From Bacteroidales bacterium (lineage in GTDB: Bacteria > Bacteroidota > Bacteroidia > Bacteroidales > P3), in assembly GCA_017647785.1 (NCBI GenBank), contig JAGCJW010000013.1, forward strand, positions 1 to 64,000: a stretch of 64,000 bases of DNA. The letters are read 5' to 3'. The first letter of the stretch is position 1, and each line of letters opens with the position of its first letter. Shown here in pieces: positions 8,657-16,690 of this stretch. The notes below the pieces were generated by a model that saw only the letters and a program-made list of their open reading frames with translations, ran no database searches and was not told the origin of the DNA. The position numbers and the translations under genes were made by a program.

Positions 8657-9886
8657 TTGGAACAAACACCATATAGTATTCAAACTTTGAGAAATGGGAT
8701 AAGAATAATACATAGATATTCTTCTTCTCCCGTTTCTCATTGTGGTATAATAATTAACGCAGGTTCTCGAGATGAAACATTAGAAGAAAATGGCATCGCT
8801 CACTTTATTGAACATTGTGTATTCAAAGGCACAACAAAACGAAAGGCATTTCAGATTTTAAATCGAATAGATGGAGTAGGAGGAGAGTTGAATGCTTTTA
8901 CGACTAAAGAAGAAACTTGTGTGTATGGTTGTTTTCTTGATATATATAATGAAAGATTTGTAGAACTATTAAGCGATATTGTATTTGAATCTATCTTTCC
9001 CGAAAAAGAAATCAACAAAGAAAAAGTAGTTGTAATAGATGAAATAAACTCTTACGAAGATACTCCATCTGAGCTTATATATGATGAGTTTGAGAAACAG
9101 CTTTTTGGAAACCATGCGTTTGGACGACTAATACTTGGAACACCAGAAAATGTTAATAATTTTACAAGTGAAAAGATAAAAAGCTTCATAAACAACAATT
9201 ACTTCACAGACCAAATGGTTGTTTCTATCGTCAGTTCAACAAGTGCAGATAAATGGTTTAAGCTTTGCGAAAAATACTTTGGTTCAAAACCAACAAAGAA
9301 AGATAATCGCCAGAGACAAAAAGCACAAATTCAATATGGAGTAAAAAATATATACAATCGCGATACATATCAATCTCACGCAGTAATAGGAACATCAGCA
9401 TATAGTTTCAAGGATGAAAAGAAAGCAGCCTTTACTTTATTGAATAATATGCTTGGAGGATACGCCATGAACTCATACTTAAATATGCATATTAGAGAAA
9501 AATATGGCTTTACCTATACAATAGAATCAAATTACACAGCATATTCTGATGTTGGTGTTTTTAGCATTTATGCAGGTACTGATAAGAAATATATGGATAA
9601 AACAATTAAACTCATAAATAAAGAGCTTGATTATTTTACTCAAGAACAATTACCAGAGAAAACACTACGTAAATTCAAACAACAAATGAAAGGACAATTA
9701 GCAATAAGTTGCGATTCCAATCAAAATGAAATGCTATCAATAGGGAAAATGCTATTGAATTACGGAAAGGTAGATACACTTTCCAATACTTATGCTATGA
9801 TAGATGAAATAACATCTGAACAAATATTAAATTGTGCTCAAGAAATCTTTAAATTAGAAAAATTATCTACAATACAATATTTATAA
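8657..9886 (+). CDS. M16 family zinc metallopeptidase
   Basis: This is a pitrilysin/processing-peptidase-like protein. The inverted zinc motif HFIEH is at residues 49-53, and the distal glutamate lies in VVIDEINSYED near 130. The length of 409 aa fits the two-domain subunits of this family that act as dimers. There is no signal peptide, so it is probably cytoplasmic or exported by another route. The start is TTG: no in-frame ATG lies near, and the family N-terminus (TLRNGIRIIHR) begins only ten residues in. It follows the SPOR gene by 2 bp and precedes the dipeptidyl-peptidase gene by 23 bp. Confidence 0.92.
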   Translation: MEQTPYSIQTLRNGIRIIHRYSSSPVSHCGIIINAGSRDETLEENGIAHFIEHCVFKGTTKRKAFQILNRIDGVGGELNAFTTKEETCVYGCFLDIYNERFVELLSDIVFESIFPEKEINKEKVVVIDEINSYEDTPSELIYDEFEKQLFGNHAFGRLILGTPENVNNFTSEKIKSFINNNYFTDQMVVSIVSSTSADKWFKLCEKYFGSKPTKKDNRQRQKAQIQYGVKNIYNRDTYQSHAVIGTSAYSFKDEKKAAFTLLNNMLGGYAMNSYLNMHIREKYGFTYTIESNYTAYSDVGVFSIYAGTDKKYMDKTIKLINKELDYFTQEQLPEKTLRKFKQQMKGQLAISCDSNQNEMLSIGKMLLNYGKVDTLSNTYAMIDEITSEQILNCAQEIFKLEKLSTIQYL

Positions 9887-9909
9887 AAACAAATTAAAAA
9901 TATATCAAT

Positions 9910-12066
9910 ATGAAGAAAACACTTTTAACGTTAATGGCTTTCGTACTTAGTTTTGGCGTTTGTTTTGCCAAACCTGCACCAAAACCTGACGAAGGTATGT
10001 GGTTGCCAATGTTTTTCAAGCAGTTGAACTACGCAAATATGCAAAAAATGGGCTTGCACCTTACTGCAGAAGAACTTTACAGCATTAACAACTCATCTTT
10101 GAAAGATGCAATCGTTCAAATGGGCGATTTCTGTACAGGAGAGATTGTTTCCGACAAAGGATTGATGTTTACAAATCACCATTGTGGCTATGATGCAATC
10201 GTTTCTCAATCAACTGTTGAACACGATTACTTGAATAATGGATTCGTTTCTCAATCTTATGAAGAAGAACTTCCGATTCCGGGCTTGTATGTTTCATTCC
10301 TTGTGAGAATGGCAGATGTTACAAAAGACGTTTTGGCAGAAAACATCAACACTCCTGAGAAAGCAAGCGAAGAACAAATACAAAAAAACATTGGAGAGTT
10401 GGTTGTTAAGTATTCGGAAGAAGGAAAATACAAAGTAGAAGTGAAACCGTTCTTTGAAGGCTTGGAATACTATATGTTTATCTATGAAGTATTCAACGAT
10501 GTTCGTCTTGTGTTCGCTCCTCCTGCATCAATCGGAAAATATGGTGGAGATACAGACAACTGGATGTGGCCAAGACACACAGGAGACTTCTCTGTATTCA
10601 GAGTTTACGCAGACAAAAACAATCAACCTGCCGAATACTCAAAAGATAATGTGCCTTACAAACCAAAACACTTCCTTCCAATCAGCATAAAAGGCGTTGA
10701 AAAAGGAGATTTCACAATGATATGGGGTTATCCCGGCTCAACAGAAAGATATATGACCTCTTACGAAGTGTCAAACACTATTAACATTTCCGATCCTGCC
10801 GTTATAAAAGCGGGAGAAGCTCTTTTGCCGGTTATGAAGAAGATGATGGACACAGATAATGCGATAAACCTAAAATATGCTTCTGATTACGCAAGCTATA
10901 TGAACCTTTGGAAAAACAAAAAAGGCGAATTGAGAGGATTGAAACGCCTTGATGTTTACGGAAAGAAAAAAGCTATTGAAGACCGTCTTGTAGAATGGAT
11001 TGCAAAAGATGCAGACAGACAAGCAAGATACGGAAATGTTATATCAGACCTTGAATCGGCAAGCAAAGTTATTGCAGCTGAACCAGCAAATCAATATTCT
11101 TGGTATGGAAATCTTGGTCTTATGACTTCAAAAACAGCATTGACAGCTTTCCGCTCTTCAATGTATGCAGGAATGATTGAATCCGGTCAAGTGCCTGAGG
11201 AAGGTCTTCCTTTGCTTATGGCAGCTTTGACCGGTGAAATAGAGAATCTTTATGCTACAACAGACCTTGCAACAGAAAAAGAAATGTTTAAGGCGTTGGC
11301 AAACTTGCTTTTGACTGTTCCAAGTGTGCAAGAAGCGGAAATTCTTAAAGAGTACAAAGAAAATCCTGATAAATTCGTTAACAAAGCCTTTGAAGAATCA
11401 GTTTTAACCAATAGAAAAGCTTTTGAAAAGTTTGCAAAGAAACCTAATTTTAAGGCGTTCCAAAAAGATAAAATCGGACAAGTTGCAGTGCTTGCTTATA
11501 CTTTGATTTCATTTACATCACCTGAATTTAAAGAAGCAAACGCAAAATTTGCACAAGCAAAGATGTTGTTTGTTGAAGCATTAAGAAAAATGGACAACAC
11601 TTTGGTTCAATACCCTGATGCAAACTTTACAATGCGTATGACTTACGGACAAGTTTTGGATTACTATCCTGCTGACGCTGTTCACTACGATTACGTAACT
11701 ACAATGGAAGGTTTGATGGAAAAAGAAGATGCTACAAATCCGGAATTCATTGTTCCTGCAAAATTAAAAGAGCTTTACGAAGCAAAAGACTATGGTCAAT
11801 ATGCAGATAAAGACGGAAAACTAATTGTTTGCTTCCTTTCAAACAACGATATTACAGGAGGAAACTCAGGAAGCCCTATCTTGAATGCAGAAGGACACCT
11901 AATAGGACTTGCATTTGACGGAAACTGGGAAGCAATGAGCGGAGATATTGCATTTGAACCAGAATTGCAAAGAACAATCAACGTAGATGCACGTTACGTT
12001 CTTTTTGTTATGGACAAATTTGCAGGAGCAAAGAGATTGATAGATGAATTAACAATAGTAAAATAA
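9910..12066 (+). CDS. S46 family dipeptidyl-peptidase, DPP7-like
   Basis: This secreted serine exopeptidase removes dipeptides from peptide N-termini in the periplasm. A signal peptide occupies residues 1-20, ending CFA. The chymotrypsin-fold catalytic residues are visible in TNHHCGYD (H90/H91), HTGDFSVFR (D226) and GGNSGSP (S653). The residue 18 positions after the serine is glycine (LAFDGNWE). In the studied Porphyromonas enzymes that site is Gly in DPP7 (hydrophobic P1) and Arg in DPP11 (acidic P1), so I infer DPP7-type specificity. The length of 718 aa is normal. Codons here look more biased (many AAC, GGA) than in the sbc genes, suggesting strong expression. Confidence 0.93.
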   Translation: MKKTLLTLMAFVLSFGVCFAKPAPKPDEGMWLPMFFKQLNYANMQKMGLHLTAEELYSINNSSLKDAIVQMGDFCTGEIVSDKGLMFTNHHCGYDAIVSQSTVEHDYLNNGFVSQSYEEELPIPGLYVSFLVRMADVTKDVLAENINTPEKASEEQIQKNIGELVVKYSEEGKYKVEVKPFFEGLEYYMFIYEVFNDVRLVFAPPASIGKYGGDTDNWMWPRHTGDFSVFRVYADKNNQPAEYSKDNVPYKPKHFLPISIKGVEKGDFTMIWGYPGSTERYMTSYEVSNTINISDPAVIKAGEALLPVMKKMMDTDNAINLKYASDYASYMNLWKNKKGELRGLKRLDVYGKKKAIEDRLVEWIAKDADRQARYGNVISDLESASKVIAAEPANQYSWYGNLGLMTSKTALTAFRSSMYAGMIESGQVPEEGLPLLMAALTGEIENLYATTDLATEKEMFKALANLLLTVPSVQEAEILKEYKENPDKFVNKAFEESVLTNRKAFEKFAKKPNFKAFQKDKIGQVAVLAYTLISFTSPEFKEANAKFAQAKMLFVEALRKMDNTLVQYPDANFTMRMTYGQVLDYYPADAVHYDYVTTMEGLMEKEDATNPEFIVPAKLKELYEAKDYGQYADKDGKLIVCFLSNNDITGGNSGSPILNAEGHLIGLAFDGNWEAMSGDIAFEPELQRTINVDARYVLFVMDKFAGAKRLIDELTIVK

Positions 12067-12077
12067 GGAAAAAGAAA

Positions 12078-12698
12078 ATGAAATTAACAAACGACACACA
12101 AAAAATTAGCTATATCATAGGAGAAGATATAGGATTTTCTTTCCAAAGAGAAGGATACGACATAGATATTGACGTTTTAGTTGAAGCATTAAAAGCAGCT
12201 GCAACAGGAAAAAGCGAAAACCTTTTGTCAGAAACAGAAAAAAATGAAGTAATGATGCGTTGGCAACAAGAAATGCAAGCAAAAAAACAAGCTCAAATGG
12301 CAGAACAAGGAAAGAAAGCAAGAGCTGAAGGAGCTGCATTTATGGAAGTAAACCGCAATAACCCAGGAGTATTTGAAACAAAGAGCGGATTACAATACCA
12401 AGTTATAAAAGGAGCAGAAGGAAGAAAGCCAGCAGCAACAGATACTGTACATGTACACTATCACGGAACGCTTTTAAACGGACAAGTATTTGATTCATCA
12501 GTAGAAAGAGGCGAACCAATCTCATTCCCATTGAATCAAGTAATCGCAGGCTGGACAGAAGGAGTGCAACTTATGAGTATAGGAAGCAAATACAAATTCT
12601 TCATACCAGCAGACCTTGCTTACGGCGACCAAGCAGTAGGAACAATTCCAGCAGGTAGCACATTGATATTTGAAGTAGAGTTATTAGACATAAAATAA
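12078..12698 (+). CDS. FKBP-type peptidyl-prolyl cis-trans isomerase
   Basis: A helical N-terminal dimerisation region (about 1-95, with an alanine/glutamine-rich helix) is followed by a complete FKBP fold (VHVHYHGTLLNGQVFDSS, then PLNQVIAGWTEGV, then IPADLAYGDQAVG). The layout is that of Mip/FkpA/FklB proteins, but no signal peptide is present, so this one is predicted to be cytoplasmic. It starts 11 bp after the dipeptidyl-peptidase gene and shares its codon style. Confidence 0.93.
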   Translation: MKLTNDTQKISYIIGEDIGFSFQREGYDIDIDVLVEALKAAATGKSENLLSETEKNEVMMRWQQEMQAKKQAQMAEQGKKARAEGAAFMEVNRNNPGVFETKSGLQYQVIKGAEGRKPAATDTVHVHYHGTLLNGQVFDSSVERGEPISFPLNQVIAGWTEGVQLMSIGSKYKFFIPADLAYGDQAVGTIPAGSTLIFEVELLDIK

Positions 12699-12703
12699 TA
12701 AAA

Positions 12704-13246
12704 TTGGAATATTTTGTTTGCACGATAGAGGAATGTGAAAAGGCGTTTGGCATTGACAAATCTTTGTCTCGCCCAAAGCAAATCTCACTTCTTGCAAAAC
12801 AACAATTACTTTCAATAATCAAAGAAAAAGGTTTGTCTTTTCCAACCACTATTGCAGTGAAGGAAAAAGGCAAACCTTATTTTTTATATAATGAAAATCT
12901 ACATTTTTCTATCTCTCACACAAAATCACTCATAGCAATAGCCCTCCACAATAAAGAGATAGGAATAGATATTGAAAACACAAGAAAATGTAACCTCAAT
13001 TTAGCAAAACGCTACTTTCATCAAGAGGAATATATCTATCTTTCTTCACTGCCAAAAGAAGAACAAGATGAAGCATTCACAAAAATATGGACACAAAAAG
13101 AAGCCTACGTTAAATGCACAGGCGAGGGGATAGCAGGAGGCTTTAATAAATTTTCAGTAATTGCTAATTCTTTAACAATAGGCAGTCAATATAATATACA
13201 ATATCAAGTAAAGGATTATCATCTTAGCCTTTGCTTTGAATCATAA
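12704..13246 (+). CDS. 4'-phosphopantetheinyl transferase (Sfp-like, compact)
   Basis: This enzyme transfers phosphopantetheine from CoA to carrier proteins. The family motifs are present: KGKPYF (about 55-60), FSISHT (68-73), the magnesium-binding GIDIE (87-91), and W129-xx-KEAYVK. The length of 180 aa is at the short end of the Sfp/HetI group. No other ACP synthase is visible in the window, so it could serve fatty-acid ACP here. The start is TTG six bases after the FKBP stop, with no ATG upstream in frame before the preceding gene. A 21-bp-period array follows and separates it from the convergent TM2 gene. Confidence 0.88.
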   Translation: MEYFVCTIEECEKAFGIDKSLSRPKQISLLAKQQLLSIIKEKGLSFPTTIAVKEKGKPYFLYNENLHFSISHTKSLIAIALHNKEIGIDIENTRKCNLNLAKRYFHQEEYIYLSSLPKEEQDEAFTKIWTQKEAYVKCTGEGIAGGFNKFSVIANSLTIGSQYNIQYQVKDYHLSLCFES

Positions 13247-13266
13247 GCAATATTAGTTAAATATTT

Positions 13267-13334
13267 CTTTGAATTAAAAAAATAAAGCAAAGAATTAAAA
13301 AATTATTTCTTTGCTTTATTAAATTATTTCTTTG
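13267..13334. repeat. 21-bp-period CWWWG array between convergent genes
   Basis: CTTTG, CAAAG, CTTTG and CTTTG begin at 13267, 13288, 13309 and 13330, each exactly 21 bp apart in nearly pure A/T. The two middle units form a perfect 14-bp inverted repeat (AATAAAGCAAAGAA at 13281-13294 with its complement at 13307-13320, 12-nt loop), which could also act as a terminator for either flanking gene. Read on the minus strand, the units translate to degraded heptads such as TKK*FNK, AKK*FFN, SLLYFFN and SKKY. They match the coding copy in yggS. Confidence 0.85.
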
Positions 13335-13341
13335 TTTTATT

Positions 13342-13809
13342 TTAGCCTTTTATTATTTCTATGATTTCTAACGCTTTATTGAAGTTGTATTGTTGCGTTA
13401 ATTCTTTTATTTGGAACCAATCTATTATTGCCCAAACGCCCAATCCTCCTGCGGTTAGCAGTTTTAATAATCCGATGTCTGTTTGTCCTATAACAAATCT
13501 ATCAACGCCTAAAACATTTGTGAGAATTGAAACGGCAAAGTTTACGTTTGGATTAACAAAGTCTGTCTCCATAAAGAGTTTTAGCTCTTCCTTTGAAAGA
13601 TTTTCTAAATCCATTTTAAGGAAATCTAAATCGAACTCGTGGAAATAGTTTTTGTGCTCAATCAAAAATTGGACTATTATGGCATCTTCTGCTGTTTTTA
13701 TGCCTTTGCTACATTCTTTTGTTTCTTTTACTGCGATTGTGTCTTGCGAAAAGGCGTTTGTGCTTACTAATACTAATGATAAAAAAGCTAAAATGATTAT
13801 TCTTTTCAT
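13342..13809 (-). CDS. TM2 domain protein with signal peptide
   Basis: A signal peptide (about 1-22, ending AFSQ) precedes ~75 polar residues. A C-terminal TM2-like domain follows: LGVDRFVIGQTDIGLLKLL and GGLGVWAIIDW, two membrane helices joined by a tight turn. The function of the domain in bacteria is not known. I chose the ATG at 13809 (155 aa) because a longer frame would start inside or upstream of a well-placed promoter (TATCTTTG at 13834-13841 on this strand) and would hide the signal peptide. It is divergent from the lipoprotein pair and shares a regulatory region with it. Confidence 0.82.
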   Translation of the reverse strand: MKRIIILAFLSLVLVSTNAFSQDTIAVKETKECSKGIKTAEDAIIVQFLIEHKNYFHEFDLDFLKMDLENLSKEELKLFMETDFVNPNVNFAVSILTNVLGVDRFVIGQTDIGLLKLLTAGGLGVWAIIDWFQIKELTQQYNFNKALEIIEIIKG

Positions 13810-13833
13810 AGTTTTTAAGTTTTTATTGCGTGG

Positions 13834-13864
13834 CAAAGATAAAAAAAAATCATATCCTTGCAAA
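13834..13864 (-). promoter_or_regulatory. Promoter of the TM2 gene
   Basis: On the minus strand the -33 TTTG (13861-13864), a 19-bp spacer and TATCTTTG (13834-13841) are a full consensus match. It overlaps the left arm of a 14-bp inverted repeat at 13844-13882. Confidence 0.75.
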
Positions 13865-13882
13865 TTTTGGATATGATTTTTT
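13844..13882. promoter_or_regulatory. Perfect 14-bp inverted repeat between divergent promoters
   Basis: AAAAAATCATATCC (13844-13857) and its exact complement (13869-13882) flank an 11-nt centre. The element overlaps the spacer and -33 box of the TM2 promoter and touches the -33 box of the lipoprotein promoter. It could be an operator or a bidirectional terminator insulating the two units. Confidence 0.6.
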
Positions 13883-13911
13883 TGTTGTTCTTTCAAATGT
13901 TTCTACATTTG
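13881..13911 (+). promoter_or_regulatory. Promoter of the duplicated lipoprotein pair
   Basis: TTTG (13881-13884), a 19-bp spacer and TACATTTG (13904-13911) match the consensus fully. The start codon at 13933 lies about 15 bases after the expected transcription start. Confidence 0.75.
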
Positions 13912-13932
13912 CAAAAATTAAAGTTTACAGCG

Positions 13933-14364
13933 ATGAAAAACAGAATGTATTTTAAGATTTTTTTAGCAGGAGTTGTGTTTGTTTTGTTCTCTTGCTTTCA
14001 ATGTGAGCCTGATTTCGTAACTTTCTTGAAAATAAAAAACACTTCGTATGAGCAAGTCTATTTTATGGGATACAAATATGGTGAGCCAGAATGTATGACT
14101 ATAAAACAGGGAGAGCAAATAGAATATTGGGAAGACTCATGGTCTAAAAGTTTTCTTTCAATCCTTGCTCCATACGATTCTTGCGTTGTAAAAAGAGATT
14201 GCGCACATGGAGAAGTGTTGAAAGTGTGGAGAAAAAATTATGATGTTAATTCTCTTGAACAAGAATTTTTCAGAGAAGACGATTGGGAACTTCATAAGGG
14301 AAAAGATACATGGGTGTATATTTTTGATATTTCAGATATTAATTTAGGGTTAATGGAAAATTAA
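13933..14364 (+). CDS. Small lipoprotein of unknown function, copy 1
   Basis: The 143-residue product has a lipoprotein signal (VLFSC, acylated cysteine near residue 19) and no domain I recognise. The start at ATG 13933 is set by the promoter just upstream; longer readings would begin within that promoter. The C-terminal half (YDSCVVKRDCAHGEVLKVW, then an aromatic tail) is clearly related to the next gene. The two are therefore tandem paralogues, probably anchored in the periplasmic or outer-membrane face. They are divergent from the TM2 gene and lie upstream of the LRR kinase. Confidence 0.75.
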   Translation: MKNRMYFKIFLAGVVFVLFSCFQCEPDFVTFLKIKNTSYEQVYFMGYKYGEPECMTIKQGEQIEYWEDSWSKSFLSILAPYDSCVVKRDCAHGEVLKVWRKNYDVNSLEQEFFREDDWELHKGKDTWVYIFDISDINLGLMEN

Positions 14365-14375
14365 AAGCTTTGTCT

Positions 14376-14831
14376 ATGAAAAAATTAAAGTTTTTATTTC
14401 TTGCCTTATCTTTATCTATGTTTTTTTCGTGCATAGAGAAGGAAGAGTATTTAGATGAGATGATTTATAATGTGAAAAATTATACTGGTTCAACTCTGCA
14501 CGTTTCTCTTTTAAGTGGCTATGAGTATAATTATAGGGAAGCTATAGTTTATCCTGAGCATACAGCATTTTTGCATTCTGCTTTTAGTTATAATAATCCT
14601 TGTTTCGGATTTGATGAAGGATTATTTGAATATGATTCTTGTGTTGTAAGATTAAACGATGCGCAAGGAAAGATTGTGAAAATTTGGACAAAGGAAGAGA
14701 GTTGCTCTCAGGAGAGAAATTTCTTTAAACAAAGTTTGTGGCAATCCAAACGCATTGATATATATTCTATCTCAACAGAATTTACATTTACTTTAAAAGA
14801 AGAAGATTTTATAGTTAATTCTAATAAATAA
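14376..14831 (+). CDS. Small lipoprotein of unknown function, copy 2
   Basis: This 151-residue lipoprotein (FFSC lipobox near residue 19) begins 11 bp after copy 1 and is its paralogue. The shared segment is YDSCVVRLNDAQGKIVKIW, and both have a signal peptide, a central aromatic region and a conserved phenylalanine-rich tail. Sequence identity outside the shared block is low, so the duplication is old. I see no family-level function. Transcription probably comes from the promoter at 13881. Confidence 0.75.
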   Translation: MKKLKFLFLALSLSMFFSCIEKEEYLDEMIYNVKNYTGSTLHVSLLSGYEYNYREAIVYPEHTAFLHSAFSYNNPCFGFDEGLFEYDSCVVRLNDAQGKIVKIWTKEESCSQERNFFKQSLWQSKRIDIYSISTEFTFTLKEEDFIVNSNK

Positions 14832-14899
14832 AACTTTTAAAACAGTTTTAATAAACAGCCTTTTACAACAAATTTATTCTTCATTTTGTTAAATATTCT

Positions 14900-14907
14900 T
14901 ATCTTTG
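14900..14907 (+). promoter_or_regulatory. -7 element of the LRR-kinase gene
   Basis: TATCTTTG fits TAnnTTTG, but no TTTG lies at the right distance upstream. Its position argues that a GTG at 14912 is at or before the transcription start, so the ATG at 14975 is the better start for the kinase. Confidence 0.5.
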
Positions 14908-14974
14908 CATTGTGGAGAGTTTTGAATTAACAGATAGTTCAGGCTGGCTTGAAGAGCCAAATCGCAATTTCAGA

Positions 14975-16651
14975 ATGTCCGATGAGTTTGAAATAATTGA
15001 GGAATTGCCTTCGGCGGGTTATAATCGTTTGTTTAAGGCTGTTCGTTACGGAAAATATTTCATTCTTAAAGGGCTTAGAGAGGAGTATATTGATGATAAG
15101 CTCTATCAAGGCTTGATTGCAAAGGAATTTGACATACTTATAAGCCTTAATCACCCTAATATAGTGAGGTGTTATGGCATGGAGTGTGTTGATGACTTAG
15201 GTTTGTGTATTGTAATGGAATACATAGACGGTCGTCCTTTGGATAAGTTTTTGCAAAGCAATCCTTCGTTTGCCTCTCGTAAAAAGATAGTAAAACAACT
15301 GCTTGATGCAATGGATTATTATCACGAGTTGCAGTTGGTGCATAGGGATATAAAACCCTCAAATATTCTTATAACAAACAATGGCAATAATTTAAGGTTA
15401 ATAGATTTTGGACTTGCCGATACGGATTACTATGCCGTTTTCAAAGAACCTGCTTTCACTATGCAATATGCCTCTCCGGAACAAATGGAAGGAGGGAAGC
15501 TTGACCTTAGAAGTGATATTTACAGCTTTGGAAGGGTGTTGCAACAGATTTTTCCTAAGTCTTACAAAAATGTTGCAAAGAAATGTTGTAAGCATTCAAG
15601 AAAACAGCGTTATCCTAATTCAAACTATGTTTATAATGCAATGTTTTCAGCAAGGCGTTGGCTAATTCCGAGCATTGTGATTTTGATTGTTGTTGCTATT
15701 GTTTCTTATTTTGCTTATAATCAGTTGCATTATTATTCTAAACCTTTTGAAACACAAATTGCTTCGGGACAAAATTTGCGTGTTCAGATAATTGACTCAG
15801 AGGCAGTCATTCTTTCTAATCAAGAAGTTGAAGGAGAAATGATTTTACCTGAAACTATAAAGTATCGTTTTAGAGAATTTCCGTTGCGAAAGATAGAACG
15901 CTATGCTTTTTTCGGTAATGAGAAACTTACAAAGGTAAAATTGCCAGAAAATCTTAGATATTTGGGAGAATGGTCTTTTTCTTCATGCTTGCAATTAGGT
16001 GATACATTAGTCTTGCCTTTGGGTTTGGAGAAAATAGACAGAGATGTGTTTACAGGAACAAGGTTCTCGCATGTTTTTGTTAAATCAAGAAATTTACAAA
16101 CCATAGATACGCTTGAAGCAAAAAATTATTTCTTTAATTGTCCTACCATTAAAAAGATAGTATTTGAAAAGACAATAGAGTCGCTTCCTAAATATTTGTT
16201 TAGAAACTTGAAAAACGTAGATAGTGTCTTTTTTGAATGTGATTTAAAGGAAACTTCCGAGGCTTTGTTCTCCGATTGCGAGAGGGTAGGTTTTATTCAA
16301 CTGCCTCAAAACTTAAAGACGCTTGCGTGGTCCTCGTTCTTCGATACAGGAATAGAAGAAATTGTTTTACCAAACTCTGTTGAGATTGTAAAGGGTTATG
16401 CTTTTATGAGGGCAAAACTTAGAAAGATAGAGTTAGGAGAAAATTTAAGAACTCTACAAGAGTCAGTCTTTTCTAAAAATCCAAATTTAGATACGTTGAT
16501 TTTAAGAGCTAAAATTCCACCAGTAACGGGTAATAATTTATTTTCAGAAACTGATATATCTAAAATAGTATTTTTAGTACCGAAAGAGTCTTTGGAATTA
16601 TATAAACAAGATAGTGTGTTTTCTAAACTTAATCCACAGGCTTTGGAGTAA
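14975..16651 (+). CDS. Transmembrane Ser/Thr protein kinase with extracytoplasmic leucine-rich repeats
   Basis: Numbering is from ATG 14975 (558 aa). The N-terminal eukaryotic-like kinase has the ATP lysine in FILKGL (K32), the catalytic loop HRDIKPSN (123-130), DFG (144-146) and YASPEQ in place of APE. The glycine loop (LPSAGYN) is degenerate, and the C-lobe is short, ending near 220. One membrane helix (about 231-249) follows. About 300 residues with BspA-type LRR_5 repeats (AFFGNEKLTKVKLPENL, SFSSCLQL) are predicted outside the membrane. The architecture is that of a receptor kinase with the sensor at the C-terminus. A 21-codon-longer GTG start is less likely. The ligand is unknown. Confidence 0.85.
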   Translation: MSDEFEIIEELPSAGYNRLFKAVRYGKYFILKGLREEYIDDKLYQGLIAKEFDILISLNHPNIVRCYGMECVDDLGLCIVMEYIDGRPLDKFLQSNPSFASRKKIVKQLLDAMDYYHELQLVHRDIKPSNILITNNGNNLRLIDFGLADTDYYAVFKEPAFTMQYASPEQMEGGKLDLRSDIYSFGRVLQQIFPKSYKNVAKKCCKHSRKQRYPNSNYVYNAMFSARRWLIPSIVILIVVAIVSYFAYNQLHYYSKPFETQIASGQNLRVQIIDSEAVILSNQEVEGEMILPETIKYRFREFPLRKIERYAFFGNEKLTKVKLPENLRYLGEWSFSSCLQLGDTLVLPLGLEKIDRDVFTGTRFSHVFVKSRNLQTIDTLEAKNYFFNCPTIKKIVFEKTIESLPKYLFRNLKNVDSVFFECDLKETSEALFSDCERVGFIQLPQNLKTLAWSSFFDTGIEEIVLPNSVEIVKGYAFMRAKLRKIELGENLRTLQESVFSKNPNLDTLILRAKIPPVTGNNLFSETDISKIVFLVPKESLELYKQDSVFSKLNPQALE

Positions 16652-16690
16652 TAAAAAAAGTATTTTAATTTTAAAAGAAAGTGAAATTAT

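Noticed and set aside
13267..13334. The regular 21-bp arrays as CRISPR arrays
   Set aside because: The conserved tick is only five bases, the intervening 16 bases are low-complexity A/T and not unique spacers, orientation of the tick varies, and no cas gene is present.
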